Source of the DNA: Akkermansia sp.
GTDB lineage: Bacteria > Verrucomicrobiota > Verrucomicrobiia > Verrucomicrobiales > Akkermansiaceae
Reading direction: 5' to 3'
DNA length: 37,208 bases
Assembly (NCBI GenBank): GCA_017521405.1
Contig: JAFXCP010000002.1
Location: 1 to 37,208, forward strand
Shown: one piece after another, positions 22,050-31,689 of the stretch
Numbering within the stretch: position 1 is the stretch's first letter
How the letters are laid out: each line of letters starts with the position of its first letter
Position numbers and translations under genes: made by a program
The notes under the pieces: model-generated
What the model was told of the DNA's origin: nothing
Databases searched by the model: none
Seen by the model: only the letters and a program-made list of their open reading frames with translations

Positions 22050-23582
22050 ATGGCAAATAAACCTGTTGTTCTCATTATCCGCGATGGCTGGGGCCGCAAT
22101 CCGCAGGGTCCGGAAGCCGCCCAACAGACAGGCGATGCCACTGTGCTCGCCAAGACTCCCTTTACCGATAAGCTGCTGGCCACCTGCCCGCACACCATGC
22201 TCGGGGCTTCCGGGCAGGATGTGGGGCTGCCCGATGGCCAGATGGGCAACTCCGAAGTGGGGCACCTGAATCTGGGCGCCGGCCGCGTGGTATTCCAAGA
22301 CCTCTGCCGCATCACGAATGCCATTAACGATGGTTCCCTGGCGAAGAACCCCGTCATTACGGAGGCTTTTGCCAAGGCCGCAGGTACGCGCCTGCACCTC
22401 ATGGGGCTCGTTTCCGATGGCGGCGTGCATTCCCACATCGACCACCTTATCGGCATTGTTAAGATTGCCGCCGCAGCCGGTGTGAAAGACATCATGATTC
22501 ATGCGATTACGGACGGCCGCGATACGGACCCCAAGAGCGGTGCCGGATTCCTCCGCCAACTGCAGGAGACTGTGGCTCCCTATGGTGCCACCATCGCCAC
22601 GGTGGTGGGTCGCTTCTACGCGATGGATCGCGATAAGCGCTGGGACCGCGTTCAAGTGGCTTGGAACGCCATTGTCCACGGCAAAGGAGAATCCTGCTCC
22701 TGCACGCCTGCCGAATATGCCATGCAGAGCTATGCCGGCGATGTGACGGACGAATTCCTCAAGCCCGCCATCTTCTGCGAAGCCAACCAGCAGCGCATGC
22801 GCGATGGGGACGTGGTGTACTTCTTCAACTTCCGTGCTGACCGCGCCCGCGAACTTTCCCGCGCCCTCATCTACGAGGATTTCGATGGATTCGACCGCGG
22901 CGCTCAGCCCAAGGTGCATTACATCACCATGTCCGAATACGAAGCCTGCTACCCCTCTCCCGTGGTGTTCGAGCAAGAGCAGCTCACCAACATCCTCGGT
23001 GAGGTCATCTCCGCCGCCGGGCTTAAGCAGCTCCGCATCGCTGAGACGGAAAAGTATGCTCACGTTACCTTCTTCTTTAACGGAGGTGTGGAAACCCAAT
23101 TCGCTGGGGAAGATCGCATCCTTGTTCCCTCCCCGCGAGAGGTGGCTACCTACGATGAGAAACCCCAGATGAGCGTGGCCGAGGTGGCCGATAAATTCGT
23201 GGAGGCCATCCCGAACTACGATATTGCCATCATGAACTTTGCTAACCCTGACATGGTGGGCCACACGGGCTATTTGGAAGCCGGCATAGCCGCTTGCGAA
23301 GCTGTGGACCAAGCTCTGGAAAAATGCGTTACCCGCATCCGCGAGCTGGGAGGTTGCTGCCTTATCTGCGCCGACCACGGTAACTGCGAAAACATGCTCA
23401 ACCCGGATGGCTCCCCCAATACGGCTCACACCACGAACTTGGTGGATCTTATCTACTGCGGGCCGGATCAGGACGCTATTACGATGAGCGATGGCATTCT
23501 GGCCGATATTTCCCCCACGCTGCTGCACTTGCTCGGCATTGCTCAGCCGGCGGAGATGACCGGACACACGCTTGTAAAATAA
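22050..23582 (+). CDS. gpmI: 2,3-bisphosphoglycerate-independent phosphoglycerate mutase
   Basis: 510 residues, the normal length. An alkaline-phosphatase-superfamily enzyme using two Mn ions and a phosphoserine intermediate to convert 3- to 2-phosphoglycerate. The metal motif LIIRDGWG (Asp12), nucleophile Ser68 in MGNSEVGHLNLGAGR, HAITDGRDTDP, GRFYAMDRDKRWDR, NFRADRARE, and the C-terminal metal sites NFANPDMVGHTG and ICADHGNCE are all present. It is transcribed alone between two terminators. It coexists with gpmA at 9357. Confidence 0.97.
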   Translation: MANKPVVLIIRDGWGRNPQGPEAAQQTGDATVLAKTPFTDKLLATCPHTMLGASGQDVGLPDGQMGNSEVGHLNLGAGRVVFQDLCRITNAINDGSLAKNPVITEAFAKAAGTRLHLMGLVSDGGVHSHIDHLIGIVKIAAAAGVKDIMIHAITDGRDTDPKSGAGFLRQLQETVAPYGATIATVVGRFYAMDRDKRWDRVQVAWNAIVHGKGESCSCTPAEYAMQSYAGDVTDEFLKPAIFCEANQQRMRDGDVVYFFNFRADRARELSRALIYEDFDGFDRGAQPKVHYITMSEYEACYPSPVVFEQEQLTNILGEVISAAGLKQLRIAETEKYAHVTFFFNGGVETQFAGEDRILVPSPREVATYDEKPQMSVAEVADKFVEAIPNYDIAIMNFANPDMVGHTGYLEAGIAACEAVDQALEKCVTRIRELGGCCLICADHGNCENMLNPDGSPNTAHTTNLVDLIYCGPDQDAITMSDGILADISPTLLHLLGIAQPAEMTGHTLVK

Positions 23583-23597
23583 ACCCGAGTTCGCCTT

Positions 23598-23804
23598 TTA
23601 ATGGTGCTTCTTTACCCCCGGAGATGCCACATCGGCACTCCGGGGGTTTGAACTTTCACCAACTACGCCGGAATTCTTCTGCACTTCCCCCTTCAAAATA
23701 GGCACATGCGGAGACAATATGCCTTGCGTTCCCACAGGAAAAGCCACTGCAAGACACAAGCGCCACATGCCGGTTAATCTTTTGCAGTATATCTTAAATT
23801 CCAT
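23598..23804 (-). CDS. Possible 68-aa secreted peptide (doubtful)
   Basis: A minus-strand frame of 68 residues, convergent with gpmI. Residues 1-28 resemble a signal peptide (MWRLCLAVAFPVGTQG from an internal Met13). Upstream is a weak promoter-like TTGTTA, 18 nt, TACAAA, with 7 nt to the ATG, the same geometry as at other starts in this window. Against it, the 3' third coincides with the gpmI terminator hairpin and there is no recognisable domain. This may be chance. Confidence 0.2.
   Translation of the reverse strand: MEFKIYCKRLTGMWRLCLAVAFPVGTQGILSPHVPILKGEVQKNSGVVGESSNPRSADVASPGVKKHH
23614..23650 (+). terminator. Terminator after gpmI
   Basis: ACCCCCGGAG (23614-23623) pairs with CTCCGGGGGT (23638-23647), extended by TGCC/GGCA around loop ACATC. 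The tail TTTG is weak in T. Confidence 0.7.
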
Positions 23805-24130
23805 ATCTTTATTTGTACTCAGTCAAACAGATAACTAACAAGATTTTCCGGTTTTTAGCAAAAAAACTACCCTTTTCTCGCATCCAGAATTCCGCTTAGG
23901 CATACGGTGCTACATTGGCAAGACACCGCACGCAACTTGGATATTATACATTTAGAATCAAATATGTATCCACCCCAAACAAGCATCAGACCTCCCTCCG
24001 ATAAACAGCCACCCATATGATGCAATGAGCGAACAAAAGACGTTGAAAAGTACGAGAACTAAGGGGGATAAAGGAAAGAAAACAGAGGTTTACACTTGCC
24101 ATATAACAAGAATTGCTGTACCCTTGGGGA
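23805..24130. other. Intergenic stretch without a recognised gene
   Basis: About 325 bp, A/T-rich in the first half. I see no ORF of convincing composition. TATAAC at about 24101 may be a -10 box for the thioredoxin-like gene but lacks a good -35. An 18-codon frame near 23964 has no support. Confidence 0.35.
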
Positions 24131-24760
24131 ATGAAAGCACTTTTACGCTCGTTTTTCTATCTGGCATTGCTTTTGCCGATTCTTTTTCGACCTGTTGCAG
24201 CGCAGGATGCGCCTGTTGATGAGCCAGAAGCAGCTATCGGCATGGAATCGGAGGAAGCAGAGTCTGTTTCCATTGCAAAGATGCTCAAGGATGTGGAGTA
24301 TGTAACTAAGATACGCCCCAAGAAAAAAACACATCTCTACTTTTTCCTGCGCTCTCGTTCTAACTGCGGCTTCTGCGTACGCGCCCTTCCCCGGGAAATC
24401 GAGTTATACAAGGAAATGAAGGGTAAGGGAGCAGAGCTGATTATGTTGAACTGCGATGCTGATACAGCCACAGCAAAAGCATGGGTGGAAAAATCGGAAG
24501 TCAACTTCCCCGTTATCACGCCGGAGACAGCGGGCCAAATCAAAGTCCCGGCAGGCGGTAGTGGTGGTACACCAAACGTGGTGGCCATTTTGCCGGATGG
24601 AACTTTTATGGAGGGTATGTCCGGAGCCAATGGTAGTAGCGATTTCCTTGCAGGATGGAAAGATTTGCTGAAGGAAGCTAAGAAGATGAAAAAGACAGGA
24701 AAGAAAAAGAAAACTCGCAAGAAAAAAGCTCGAAAGGCCTCTGAAACAGAGGAGATTTAA
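24131..24760 (+). CDS. Secreted thioredoxin-like protein with Lys-rich tail
   Basis: 209 residues from ATG 24131 (GGGGA immediately upstream). A signal peptide (LLRSFFYLALLLPILFRPVAAQ) precedes a thioredoxin-like domain of about 65-180: strand HLYFFLRSRS, CGFC redox motif (Cys79, Cys82), ELIMLNCDADT, NFPVIT and the cis-Pro region GGTPNVVAILPDG. It probably acts in periplasmic disulfide reduction or isomerisation. The C-terminal ~25 residues are nearly all Lys/Arg (KKTGKKKKTRKKKARK), an unusual basic tail that could bind DNA, peptidoglycan or an acidic surface polymer. A hairpin terminator follows. Confidence 0.85.
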   Translation: MKALLRSFFYLALLLPILFRPVAAQDAPVDEPEAAIGMESEEAESVSIAKMLKDVEYVTKIRPKKKTHLYFFLRSRSNCGFCVRALPREIELYKEMKGKGAELIMLNCDADTATAKAWVEKSEVNFPVITPETAGQIKVPAGGSGGTPNVVAILPDGTFMEGMSGANGSSDFLAGWKDLLKEAKKMKKTGKKKKTRKKKARKASETEEI

Positions 24761-24788
24761 GCCAAATACAACATCTCTGTCTTACACC

Positions 24789-24826
24789 CAACCTGCGGCG
24801 CACAATAGCGTAGCAGGTTGTTCTGT
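24789..24826 (+). terminator. Terminator after the thioredoxin-like gene
   Basis: CAACCTGC (24789-24796) pairs with GCAGGTTG (24813-24820), followed by TTCTGTT. Confidence 0.6.
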
Positions 24827-24857
24827 TATAGATAGAAGTTGTCTAGCAAAAGAAGCT

Positions 24858-25169
24858 ATGGTATGGGTGAAGACTATGATGAACAAGCACGAATACAAAG
24901 AAGCGGAGATGCCCCGGTTAGACCTCCTAATGGAAGAACTGCTGAAACTTCACCAAAACGCAGATTTTGCTGTCACCAATCGAATGCTGCGTGCCTTATG
25001 CCACTGGCTCATTGTCAGCCAAGTCGTGCTGCTGGTTACAGCTATAGGCACGGCCATCGGAGCTTACTTCAAGGGGGCTTTCCCTTGGTCCGGCACTTTA
25101 ATTGGGCTCATCATCGGCTGGCCCATAGCGCAAATATACATTTACCTCGTGAAGAAAAAATGGAATTAG
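24858..25169 (+). CDS. Small two-helix membrane protein
   Basis: 103 residues if the ATG at 24858 is used; ATGs at 24876 and 24879 would shorten it by 6-7 residues. After a charged N-terminal helix (about 15-40, RLDLLMEELLKLHQNADF) come two hydrophobic segments (about 50-69 and 77-96) with a short loop, and a basic C-terminus (KKKWN) probably on the cytoplasmic side. No family is recognised. It is convergent with the histidine operon. Confidence 0.6.
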   Translation: MVWVKTMMNKHEYKEAEMPRLDLLMEELLKLHQNADFAVTNRMLRALCHWLIVSQVVLLVTAIGTAIGAYFKGAFPWSGTLIGLIIGWPIAQIYIYLVKKKWN

Positions 25170-25180
25170 AGCAAGGGAAA

Positions 25181-25220
25181 CACCCACCGGAAGGAACGAT
25201 AGCCCTTGCACAGGTGGGTG
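25181..25220. terminator. Hairpin between the small membrane protein gene and hisF
   Basis: CACCCACC (25181-25188) and GGTGGGTG (25213-25220) form an 8-bp stem with a long loop. On the minus strand it is followed by TTTCCCTT, fitting the end of the histidine operon. A weak terminator at best. Confidence 0.5.
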
Positions 25221-25247
25221 CTGCGAGAAATAATGAGAAAGAGCCCT

Positions 25248-26003
25248 TTAAAGGCGCACGCAAATACCCTCCTCCCGGAGGTACTGCTTCAGCTCCGGAA
25301 TCTTAATTTCTCCGAAGTGGAACACGCTTGCGGCAAGGGCGGCATCCGCATGCCCCTGGCGGAAGGCATCTGCAAAATGTTTCTTGGTTCCGGCACCGCC
25401 ACTGGCAATCACGGGGATGCTCAACGCATCGGAAAGGCGAGCCAGAGCCTCGTTAGGGAAGCCCTGTTTAACACCATCGTGGTCCATGCTGGTAAAGAGA
25501 ATTTCCCCGGCACCGCGGTCCGCCACCTCCCGAGCCCAATCGAAGAGGGTACGCTCCACACGAATGCGCCCGCCATTGACGTAACAATACCAGCCATCGG
25601 CATCGTGGCGGGCATCAATTGCCGCCACACAGACTTGCGAGCCGAAGTGGGAGGCAATCTCATTTACCAGTTGAGGATTGCGGATTGCTGCAGAATTGAG
25701 GCTCACCTTATCTGCGCCGGCTTCCAGTAGGCAAGCCACATCGGCAAGCTCATGAATTCCCCCACCCACCGTAAAGGGAATAGAAATAGCAGCAGCTACA
25801 CGGGATACCATATCCGTAAATGTTTTGCGTCCTTCGTGCGTGGCGGCGATATCGAGGAAGACAAGTTCATCTGCCCCTTGCTCACTGTATGCTTTACCCA
25901 GTTCCACCGGGTCTCCCGCATCGCGGAGGTTTACGAAGTTAATGCCTTTGACGGTACGACCATCCTTTACATCGAGACAGGGGATAATACGTTTTGCAAG
26001 CAT
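25248..26003 (-). CDS. hisF: Imidazole glycerol phosphate synthase, cyclase subunit
   Basis: 251 residues from ATG 26003 ([15 protein letters not shown]); the longer frame runs back into hisA. This (beta/alpha)8 barrel closes the imidazole ring from PRFAR and ammonia delivered by HisH. The catalytic Asp in CLDVKDG and the second Asp in AAIDARHD are present, as are [27 protein letters not shown] and IASGGAG. It is the last gene of the histidine operon, starting 10 nt after hisA. Confidence 0.97.
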   Translation of the reverse strand: MLAKRIIPCLDVKDGRTVKGINFVNLRDAGDPVELGKAYSEQGADELVFLDIAATHEGRKTFTDMVSRVAAAISIPFTVGGGIHELADVACLLEAGADKVSLNSAAIRNPQLVNEIASHFGSQVCVAAIDARHDADGWYCYVNGGRIRVERTLFDWAREVADRGAGEILFTSMDHDGVKQGFPNEALARLSDALSIPVIASGGAGTKKHFADAFRQGHADAALAASVFHFGEIKIPELKQYLREEGICVRL

Positions 26004-26013
26004 ATACGAGGAT

Positions 26014-26733
26014 TCAGGATTGAGGTTGAAGAAGAGAAGGTAAATCGATACGCCCCTCATAATAGGCCTTACCAAACACCACGGAGGGAATACCGGCAGC
26101 CTCCAATGCACGAATATCTGCCGTGCAGCTTACACCACCACTGGCTATCAGCCGGCAAGAGGGAAACTGAGCCATAATATCTTTATAAAGTTCAGTATTA
26201 GGGCCGCCCAGTGTGCCATCGCGGGAAATATCCGTGCAAAGTACTCGGGTAATGCCGTGGCTCATATAAAGGGAGATGAATTCCCGGAGGCTCATGCCGC
26301 CATCTTCTCGCCAGCCTTTAATCATCACTCGCCCCTCCAGCGCATCCGCGCCGACAATGAAGCGCTCCGGCCCGTATTTTTCTGCCCATTGCAGGAGGCG
26401 CTGCGGCTGCGTAGCCGCAAGGCTGCCCACTGTTACCATAGCAGCTCCGTGGTCAAAAGCTGCCTGCAAATCACTTTCCTGCTTAATACCGCCACCAAAG
26501 TCCACCACCATGCCCAAGGTCGTAATCTTCTCGAGCGTGGAGAGGTTCACGATATGGTCTGCCTTTGCACCATCCAAATCCACCACATGCAAACGGCGCA
26601 CACCCATATCGTAAAATTGGCGTGCTACCTCTTCCGGGTGGGCATTATAGGTTTTTCGGGCAGCGTAGTCCCCCTTTGTCAGGCGTACGCACTGACCACC
26701 GATAATATCAATGGCAGGAATCAGCTCAATCAT
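26014..26733 (-). CDS. hisA: ProFAR isomerase
   Basis: 239 residues. Isomerises ProFAR to PRFAR in histidine synthesis. Catalytic Asp8 is in [10 protein letters not shown], and the second Asp lies in [37 protein letters not shown] and IASGGVS are the phosphate-binding barrel loops. The start overlaps the hisH stop by 8 nt, so the two are translationally coupled. Confidence 0.96.
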   Translation of the reverse strand: MIELIPAIDIIGGQCVRLTKGDYAARKTYNAHPEEVARQFYDMGVRRLHVVDLDGAKADHIVNLSTLEKITTLGMVVDFGGGIKQESDLQAAFDHGAAMVTVGSLAATQPQRLLQWAEKYGPERFIVGADALEGRVMIKGWREDGGMSLREFISLYMSHGITRVLCTDISRDGTLGGPNTELYKDIMAQFPSCRLIASGGVSCTADIRALEAAGIPSVVFGKAYYEGRIDLPSLLQPQS

Positions 26734-27334
26734 GGCAAAGATGAATAAAATTATGAAGAATGCGCAGCCCTACATCCCCGCTCTTTTCGGGATGAAACTG
26801 CGTGGCATAGAAATTTCCCCGGCGCAAAGCGGAGGCGTAAGTCACACCTCCATAGGAGGTGCGGGCAATGGCTTCTGCACAATCCGGCACGTAGTAGCTA
26901 TGCACAAAGTAAACAAAATCCCCATTGGCAATCCCGGAAAAAAGGGGGGATTGCAGTGCCTCTATCGTATTCCAGCCAATCTGGGGAATCTTAACGCGCT
27001 GCCCGGCAGAAGAAGCCGGAAAACGCCGCACTGTATGTTCAAACACACCAAGGCAGGGAGTATTCCCCTCCTCCGAGTGCGCGCAGAGCAATTGCTGCCC
27101 AATGCAAATACCCAGTACCGGGCAATGCAAGCCAAGGATGAGCTGCACCAGCCCGTTTTCCCGCAGGTGTGCCATGGTGTTGGAAGCCTCCCCCTGCCCC
27201 GGGAAAATCACGCAATCGGCCTCCTGCAATGCCTCCGGGGAATCGGTAAGCAGTGGCTGCACCCCTATGCGGCGCAGCGCATTGATAACGGAACAAATGT
27301 TCCCGGCGTTGTATTTGACGATGGCAACCTTCAT
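26726..27334 (-). CDS. hisH: Imidazole glycerol phosphate synthase, glutaminase subunit
   Basis: 202 residues, a class I glutamine amidotransferase supplying ammonia to HisF. Nucleophile Cys77 is in VLGICIGQQLL, His181 and Glu183 in ATQFHPEKSG, and the oxyanion segment is FPGQGEASN. Normal length. It begins 12 nt after hisB and overlaps hisA by 8 nt. Confidence 0.97.
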   Translation of the reverse strand: MKVAIVKYNAGNICSVINALRRIGVQPLLTDSPEALQEADCVIFPGQGEASNTMAHLRENGLVQLILGLHCPVLGICIGQQLLCAHSEEGNTPCLGVFEHTVRRFPASSAGQRVKIPQIGWNTIEALQSPLFSGIANGDFVYFVHSYYVPDCAEAIARTSYGGVTYASALRRGNFYATQFHPEKSGDVGLRILHNFIHLCHD

Positions 27335-27346
27335 TTTGAAGCAGCG

Positions 27347-28417
27347 TTACAGGGTTCCCTTGCTGGAGGGCAGCACTAAGTGGCGAACATCCCGCGCCAC
27401 TGCCACGCGAATAGCGCGAGCCAAAGCCTTAAAGCTGCCTTCTATCTTATGGTGTTCATTCTCGCCTTCGGCCTTGATGCTCAGGTTCATCAAGGCGGCA
27501 TCGCTCAGGCTCTTAAAGAAATGGTAAAACATTTCCGTGGGCATATCTCCCACGCGCTCGCGGCGGTACTCCGCCTGCCATTGCAACCATGGGCGCCCCC
27601 CGAAATCCAAGGCCACTTGGCAAAGGCAATCATCCATGGGCAAGCAGTAGCCATAGCGGGAAATGCCCAGCTTATTGCCCAAGGCTTTGCGTAAACACTC
27701 CCCCAGAGCCAAACCGGTATCTTCGATGGTGTGATGCTCATCCACATACAAATCCCCTTTTACCCGGATGGTAACACCCATGCCGCCATGGTGCGCCAGC
27801 TGAGCCAACATGTGATCAAAAAATCCAAGCCCCGTATTCACCTCGCAATAACCGGGGCGGTCCAATTCCAGCTTGACGTAGATGTCCGTTTCCCGGGTGG
27901 TGCGCTGTACTTCCGCCCAGCGTTCTCCGGCTACAAGAATCTCCGTAATGCGGGACCAATCCATGCCGTTGGCACCTATCTGCAAGGCTCGACAACCCAA
28001 ATTCCGCGCTAACTGGACATCGGTCTCCCGGTCTCCAATCACGTAGCAATGCTCCATATCATAGGAGCCGTCCATATACTCCGTGAGCATGGCTGTGCCG
28101 GGCTTGCGGGTGGGAGCATTGTCCTGCGGGAAATGGCAGTCGATGTGGATAGCATCGAACACCACCCCCTCCCCCCGCAGGGTTTCGAGGATGAAGTTCT
28201 GCACCGGGCGGAAAGCGGACTCCGGAAATGCGGGCGTGCCCAGACCATCCTGATTGCTCACCATCACCAGCTCATAATCCGTCAACTCGCGCAATGTGGC
28301 AAGAGCCCGAATGGCTCCGGGAACAAAGGAGAGCTTTTCGAAAGAGTCTATCTGCTCATCCTCAGGTTCGCGGATGAGTGTACCGTCCCTATCGATAAAA
28401 AGAGCCTTTTTCTTCAT
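27347..28417 (-). CDS. hisB: Bifunctional histidinol-phosphatase / imidazoleglycerol-phosphate dehydratase
   Basis: 356 residues. The N-terminal HAD phosphatase (about 1-165) has FIDRDGTLI (Asp9, Asp11), VSNQDGLG and [12 protein letters not shown], plus the zinc-site Cys/His segment [16 protein letters not shown]. The C-terminal dehydratase (about 170-356) has [31 protein letters not shown] and [15 protein letters not shown]. The two non-consecutive steps are fused as in enterobacteria and many Bacteroidota; most other bacteria keep them apart. It starts 2 nt after hisDC ends. Confidence 0.97.
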   Translation of the reverse strand: MKKKALFIDRDGTLIREPEDEQIDSFEKLSFVPGAIRALATLRELTDYELVMVSNQDGLGTPAFPESAFRPVQNFILETLRGEGVVFDAIHIDCHFPQDNAPTRKPGTAMLTEYMDGSYDMEHCYVIGDRETDVQLARNLGCRALQIGANGMDWSRITEILVAGERWAEVQRTTRETDIYVKLELDRPGYCEVNTGLGFFDHMLAQLAHHGGMGVTIRVKGDLYVDEHHTIEDTGLALGECLRKALGNKLGISRYGYCLPMDDCLCQVALDFGGRPWLQWQAEYRRERVGDMPTEMFYHFFKSLSDAALMNLSIKAEGENEHHKIEGSFKALARAIRVAVARDVRHLVLPSSKGTL

Positions 28418-28419
28418 CG

Positions 28420-30768
28420 TCAGAATTGCTTGAGCGCGGTGAGGAGTTCATCGTTTTCCGCCGGAGTACCAATGGTGATACGCAGGCAATTCTCGCAGCA
28501 TTCCACACGGTGGCGGTTGCGAACAATAATCCCCTGCTCCACCAGAGCATCGTAGATACGATTCGCCTCCGTCACCTGCACCAAGAAGAAGTTTGCCTCG
28601 CTGGGGTACATCTTGCGGCAAATAGGAAGAGCAGCCACGGCCTCCATCATGCGGGAACGCTCGGCCAGAGCTTCCTCCACCCATGCGCGAATCTCCTCCA
28701 TATGCTCCAAGCGTTCCATAGCGGCTCTCTGGGTCAGCACGTTCACATTGTAAGGATACTTCACCTTGTTGAAAAGGGCTATCACCTCCGGATGCGCCAT
28801 GGCCATACCCAAGCGAATCCCGGCCGAGGCCCAAGCCTTGGAGAAGGTATTCAGCACAATCAAGCGGGGATATTCCTCCAGCAGAGCCACAGCGGAGGAG
28901 CAGGCCGGGGCAAAATCGATGTAAGCCTCGTCCACCACCACAATGCCGTGGAACGCATCCAAGACCTTACGAATTTCTGCCAGCGGCAGAAGATTCCCCG
29001 TGGGGTTATTCGGGCTGCAAAGGAAAAGAACCTTCACCTGCGGTCCACCGTACTGCTGTACAAAGGATTCACCATCGAAGCTGAAATCCGCCCCCAAATA
29101 GCACTTCCGATATTCCACATTGTTTATATCCGCACACACTTGGTACATGCCGTAGGAGGGAGCTATGGCCGCCACCGAATCCACCCCCGGGATGCAGAAG
29201 GTTCGGAAGATGAGGTCGATAGCCTCATCGCTGCCATTGCCCAGAAAAATACGCTCCGGTGCAACTCCCTTATAAGCGGAAATCTTTTGTTTCAACTCCC
29301 ATTGCAGCGGGTCCGGATAGCGGTTAAAAGGCGCATTATGCGGGCACTCATTCGCATCCAAGAACACATGTGCCGCTTTCCCGGCGTACTCATCGCGCGC
29401 AGAGCTATACGGTTTAAGTGCCAAGATGTTCGGGCGTGCTAATGAGGCAATCCCCGTGGTGGGGTGTGCCTCTTCCGGCATGGAAGCCACCGCCTGCATG
29501 CGGAGGCTCATGGCACGGGCATGTGCCTCCAACTTCTCTGCCTGAGCCATGCACTCTACCGTGCGGCCAATGCTACGGATACCTTGCGGGCTAAGTGTCT
29601 GGAGGGTGAGCTTGCGCTGGAAGCTATCTACACACAAACTGCTGTACGCCCGCACACACCCCATTGTGGGCAGAGTGTGATTTGTGCCGCTGGCATAATC
29701 TCCCGCGCTCTCACAACTGTAATTTCCCAGGAAAATAGAACCTGCATTGATGGCAGATTCTGCCACGGCTGCGGCATCCTCCATGGCAATAATCAGGTGT
29801 TCCGGGGCATATGCATTCGTGAAATCGATGGCATCCTGCACATCCGCCAGCACAATAATGCGACTATTGGCAATGGACTGTGCCGCTATTTCCCTGCGCG
29901 GCAAGGCTGCAAGCTGCGCCTCCACCTCCGCCGCCACAGCTGTGGCCACAGCGGCATCCGTCGTCACCAGCATGGCTTGGCTATCCGGGCCATGCTCCGC
30001 TTGGCTCAGCAAATCCGCAGCCACAAAGGAGGGCACGCAAGAGGTATCCGCCAGGACCTCCACCTCACTGGGGCCGGCCGGCATATCAATCGCCACACCG
30101 GAAAGGGAAGCCAGTTGCTTCGCAGCCGTAACATAAGCATTTCCCGGGCCAAAAATCTTATCCACCTTCGGCACGGACTCCGTGCCATACGCCATGGCAG
30201 CCACGGCCTGCGCCCCCCCCACTTTGAACACGCGCTGCACCCCGCATACCCGGGCTGCGTACAAAATGGCAGGATGCACTTTCCCATCCCGCCCGGGAGG
30301 CGTGCAAAGCACCACTTCCCCGCACCCGGCCACCTGTGCCGGAATAGCCAGCATAAGCACTGTGGAGAACAAGGGAGCCTGCCCGCCCGGCACATACAAG
30401 CCTACACGCCAAATGGGCAAGGTGCGCTGCTCGCAAAGCACCCCGGGAGCCGTCTCCAAGCAGCGGGAGGGCTCACTAAGCTGCATGTGGTGAAAGCTGT
30501 ACACATTCCGATAGGCGCGGGAGATGGCTTCCTTCAACGCCGGAGGAACGAGAGCGGAGGCTTCTTCCATCTCTGCCGGGGAGACTTCCAGTGCCGAGAG
30601 TTCCACTTTATCGAAACGAAACCCATATGCCCGCAAGGCTTCATCCCCCTGCTCCCGCACAGCCTCCATGATGGGGCGCACCACGTCAAAAAGCCGGGTA
30701 ACATCAAACGCAGGGCGGCGCACCAGCTCCGCCCACTGTTCACGTGTGGGTTCCGTGTAGATGTTCAT
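28420..30768 (-). CDS. hisDC: Fused histidinol dehydrogenase-histidinol-phosphate aminotransferase
   Basis: One uninterrupted 782-residue frame. Residues 1-425 are His[50 protein letters not shown], catalytic Glu258-His259 in [14 protein letters not shown], and zinc-ligand region [13 protein letters not shown]. Residues ~430-782 are HisC, a PLP aminotransferase: [25 protein letters not shown] (585-591), VVDEAYIDF and PLP Lys644 in [15 protein letters not shown]. An internal Met430 (about 29481) could start HisC alone, but no stop separates the parts. HisD makes the last two oxidation steps and HisC an earlier transamination, so the fusion joins non-adjacent steps. It starts 13 nt after hisG. 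Confidence 0.95.
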   Translation of the reverse strand: MNIYTEPTREQWAELVRRPAFDVTRLFDVVRPIMEAVREQGDEALRAYGFRFDKVELSALEVSPAEMEEASALVPPALKEAISRAYRNVYSFHHMQLSEPSRCLETAPGVLCEQRTLPIWRVGLYVPGGQAPLFSTVLMLAIPAQVAGCGEVVLCTPPGRDGKVHPAILYAARVCGVQRVFKVGGAQAVAAMAYGTESVPKVDKIFGPGNAYVTAAKQLASLSGVAIDMPAGPSEVEVLADTSCVPSFVAADLLSQAEHGPDSQAMLVTTDAAVATAVAAEVEAQLAALPRREIAAQSIANSRIIVLADVQDAIDFTNAYAPEHLIIAMEDAAAVAESAINAGSIFLGNYSCESAGDYASGTNHTLPTMGCVRAYSSLCVDSFQRKLTLQTLSPQGIRSIGRTVECMAQAEKLEAHARAMSLRMQAVASMPEEAHPTTGIASLARPNILALKPYSSARDEYAGKAAHVFLDANECPHNAPFNRYPDPLQWELKQKISAYKGVAPERIFLGNGSDEAIDLIFRTFCIPGVDSVAAIAPSYGMYQVCADINNVEYRKCYLGADFSFDGESFVQQYGGPQVKVLFLCSPNNPTGNLLPLAEIRKVLDAFHGIVVVDEAYIDFAPACSSAVALLEEYPRLIVLNTFSKAWASAGIRLGMAMAHPEVIALFNKVKYPYNVNVLTQRAAMERLEHMEEIRAWVEEALAERSRMMEAVAALPICRKMYPSEANFFLVQVTEANRIYDALVEQGIIVRNRHRVECCENCLRITIGTPAENDELLTALKQF

Positions 30769-30781
30769 ACGCAGGTAATTA

Positions 30782-31645
30782 TCAGAGAATCATCTTCTCA
30801 ATGGGCAGTACGAGAATCCCTTCTGCACCGGCTTCCTTAAGCCGCCCGATAATATCCCAGAAGCACTGCTCATCCAGCACTGTATGAATGCTGCACCAGC
30901 CCTCCTGAGCCAGCGGCATCACCGTGGGGCTTTTTATACCCGGCAGCACGGAAAGAATCTGCTCCAAATGGTCCTTCGGTGCATTCATCAGCACATAGCG
31001 TTTATCGGAGGCGCTCATCACGGCATCCATGCGGAAGAGCAACTTCTCCAAAATGGCCTGTTTCTCCGCGGAAAGCCCCTTGTGAGCAATGAGCACCGCC
31101 TCACTTTGCAGCACCACTTCCACCTCCTTGAGGTTGTTGCTCACCAGCGTGGAGCCGGAACTAACAATGTCAAAAATTGCATCCGCCAATCCAATCCCGG
31201 TAGAAATTTCCACAGAGCCGGTAATCACATGAATCTCCGCCTGCACGCCCTGCCCCTCCAACCAACGGCGCAATATGCCGGGATACGATGTGGCAATCTT
31301 CCGCCCTTGCAGCCAGCTTGCCCCGGTGTATTCTATCTCCTTGGGAATGGCTATGGAAAGGCGGCACCCACTAAAGCCCAAAGACTTCACCACCTCCGCA
31401 TCGGCTGCACGTTCCTCAAACTCATTCAGCCCCACCACACCAATATCTGCTACACCATCTGCCACCGTCTGGGGAATATCATCATCCCGGAGGAACAGCA
31501 CCTCCATCGGGAACTTGCGTGCTGCAGCCAGTAGGGTTCTCTTGGAGGCACTTACCTTGATACCGGCCTCCGCCAAAAGAGACATGGTATCCTCATTCAG
31601 ACGACCTTTGGACTGAACTGCTATTCTTAACTTCGTATCGGACAT
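30782..31645 (-). CDS. hisG: ATP phosphoribosyltransferase, long form
   Basis: 287 residues from ATG 31645 (MSDTKLRIAVQSKGRL); the longer frame would start inside the promoter palindrome. First and feedback-controlled step of histidine synthesis, joining PRPP to ATP. KGRLNEDTM, DIPQTVADGVADIGVVG and DAIFDIVSSGSTLVSNNL (PRPP loop) are present. The C-terminal ~75 residues are the ACT-like regulatory domain of the long HisG form, so no HisZ partner is expected. It is the first gene of the operon. hisI and hisE are not in the window. Confidence 0.96.
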   Translation of the reverse strand: MSDTKLRIAVQSKGRLNEDTMSLLAEAGIKVSASKRTLLAAARKFPMEVLFLRDDDIPQTVADGVADIGVVGLNEFEERAADAEVVKSLGFSGCRLSIAIPKEIEYTGASWLQGRKIATSYPGILRRWLEGQGVQAEIHVITGSVEISTGIGLADAIFDIVSSGSTLVSNNLKEVEVVLQSEAVLIAHKGLSAEKQAILEKLLFRMDAVMSASDKRYVLMNAPKDHLEQILSVLPGIKSPTVMPLAQEGWCSIHTVLDEQCFWDIIGRLKEAGAEGILVLPIEKMIL

Positions 31646-31689
31646 GGCTATGAAAGGAAGAGAAAATTTTCGGGAACTATTATCACAGG

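Noticed and set aside
22032-23567. 511-residue minus-strand frame over gpmI
   Set aside because: Mirror of gpmI caused by GC-rich codon bias; gpmI has all family motifs.
24839-25306. 155-residue frame overlapping the small membrane protein gene and hisF
   Set aside because: It runs into hisF in antisense and lacks protein-like composition; the 103-aa frame has clear membrane helices.
29464-30840. 458-residue plus-strand frame over hisD
   Set aside because: Antisense to conserved HisD; rich in His/Arg/Cys as expected for a shadow frame.
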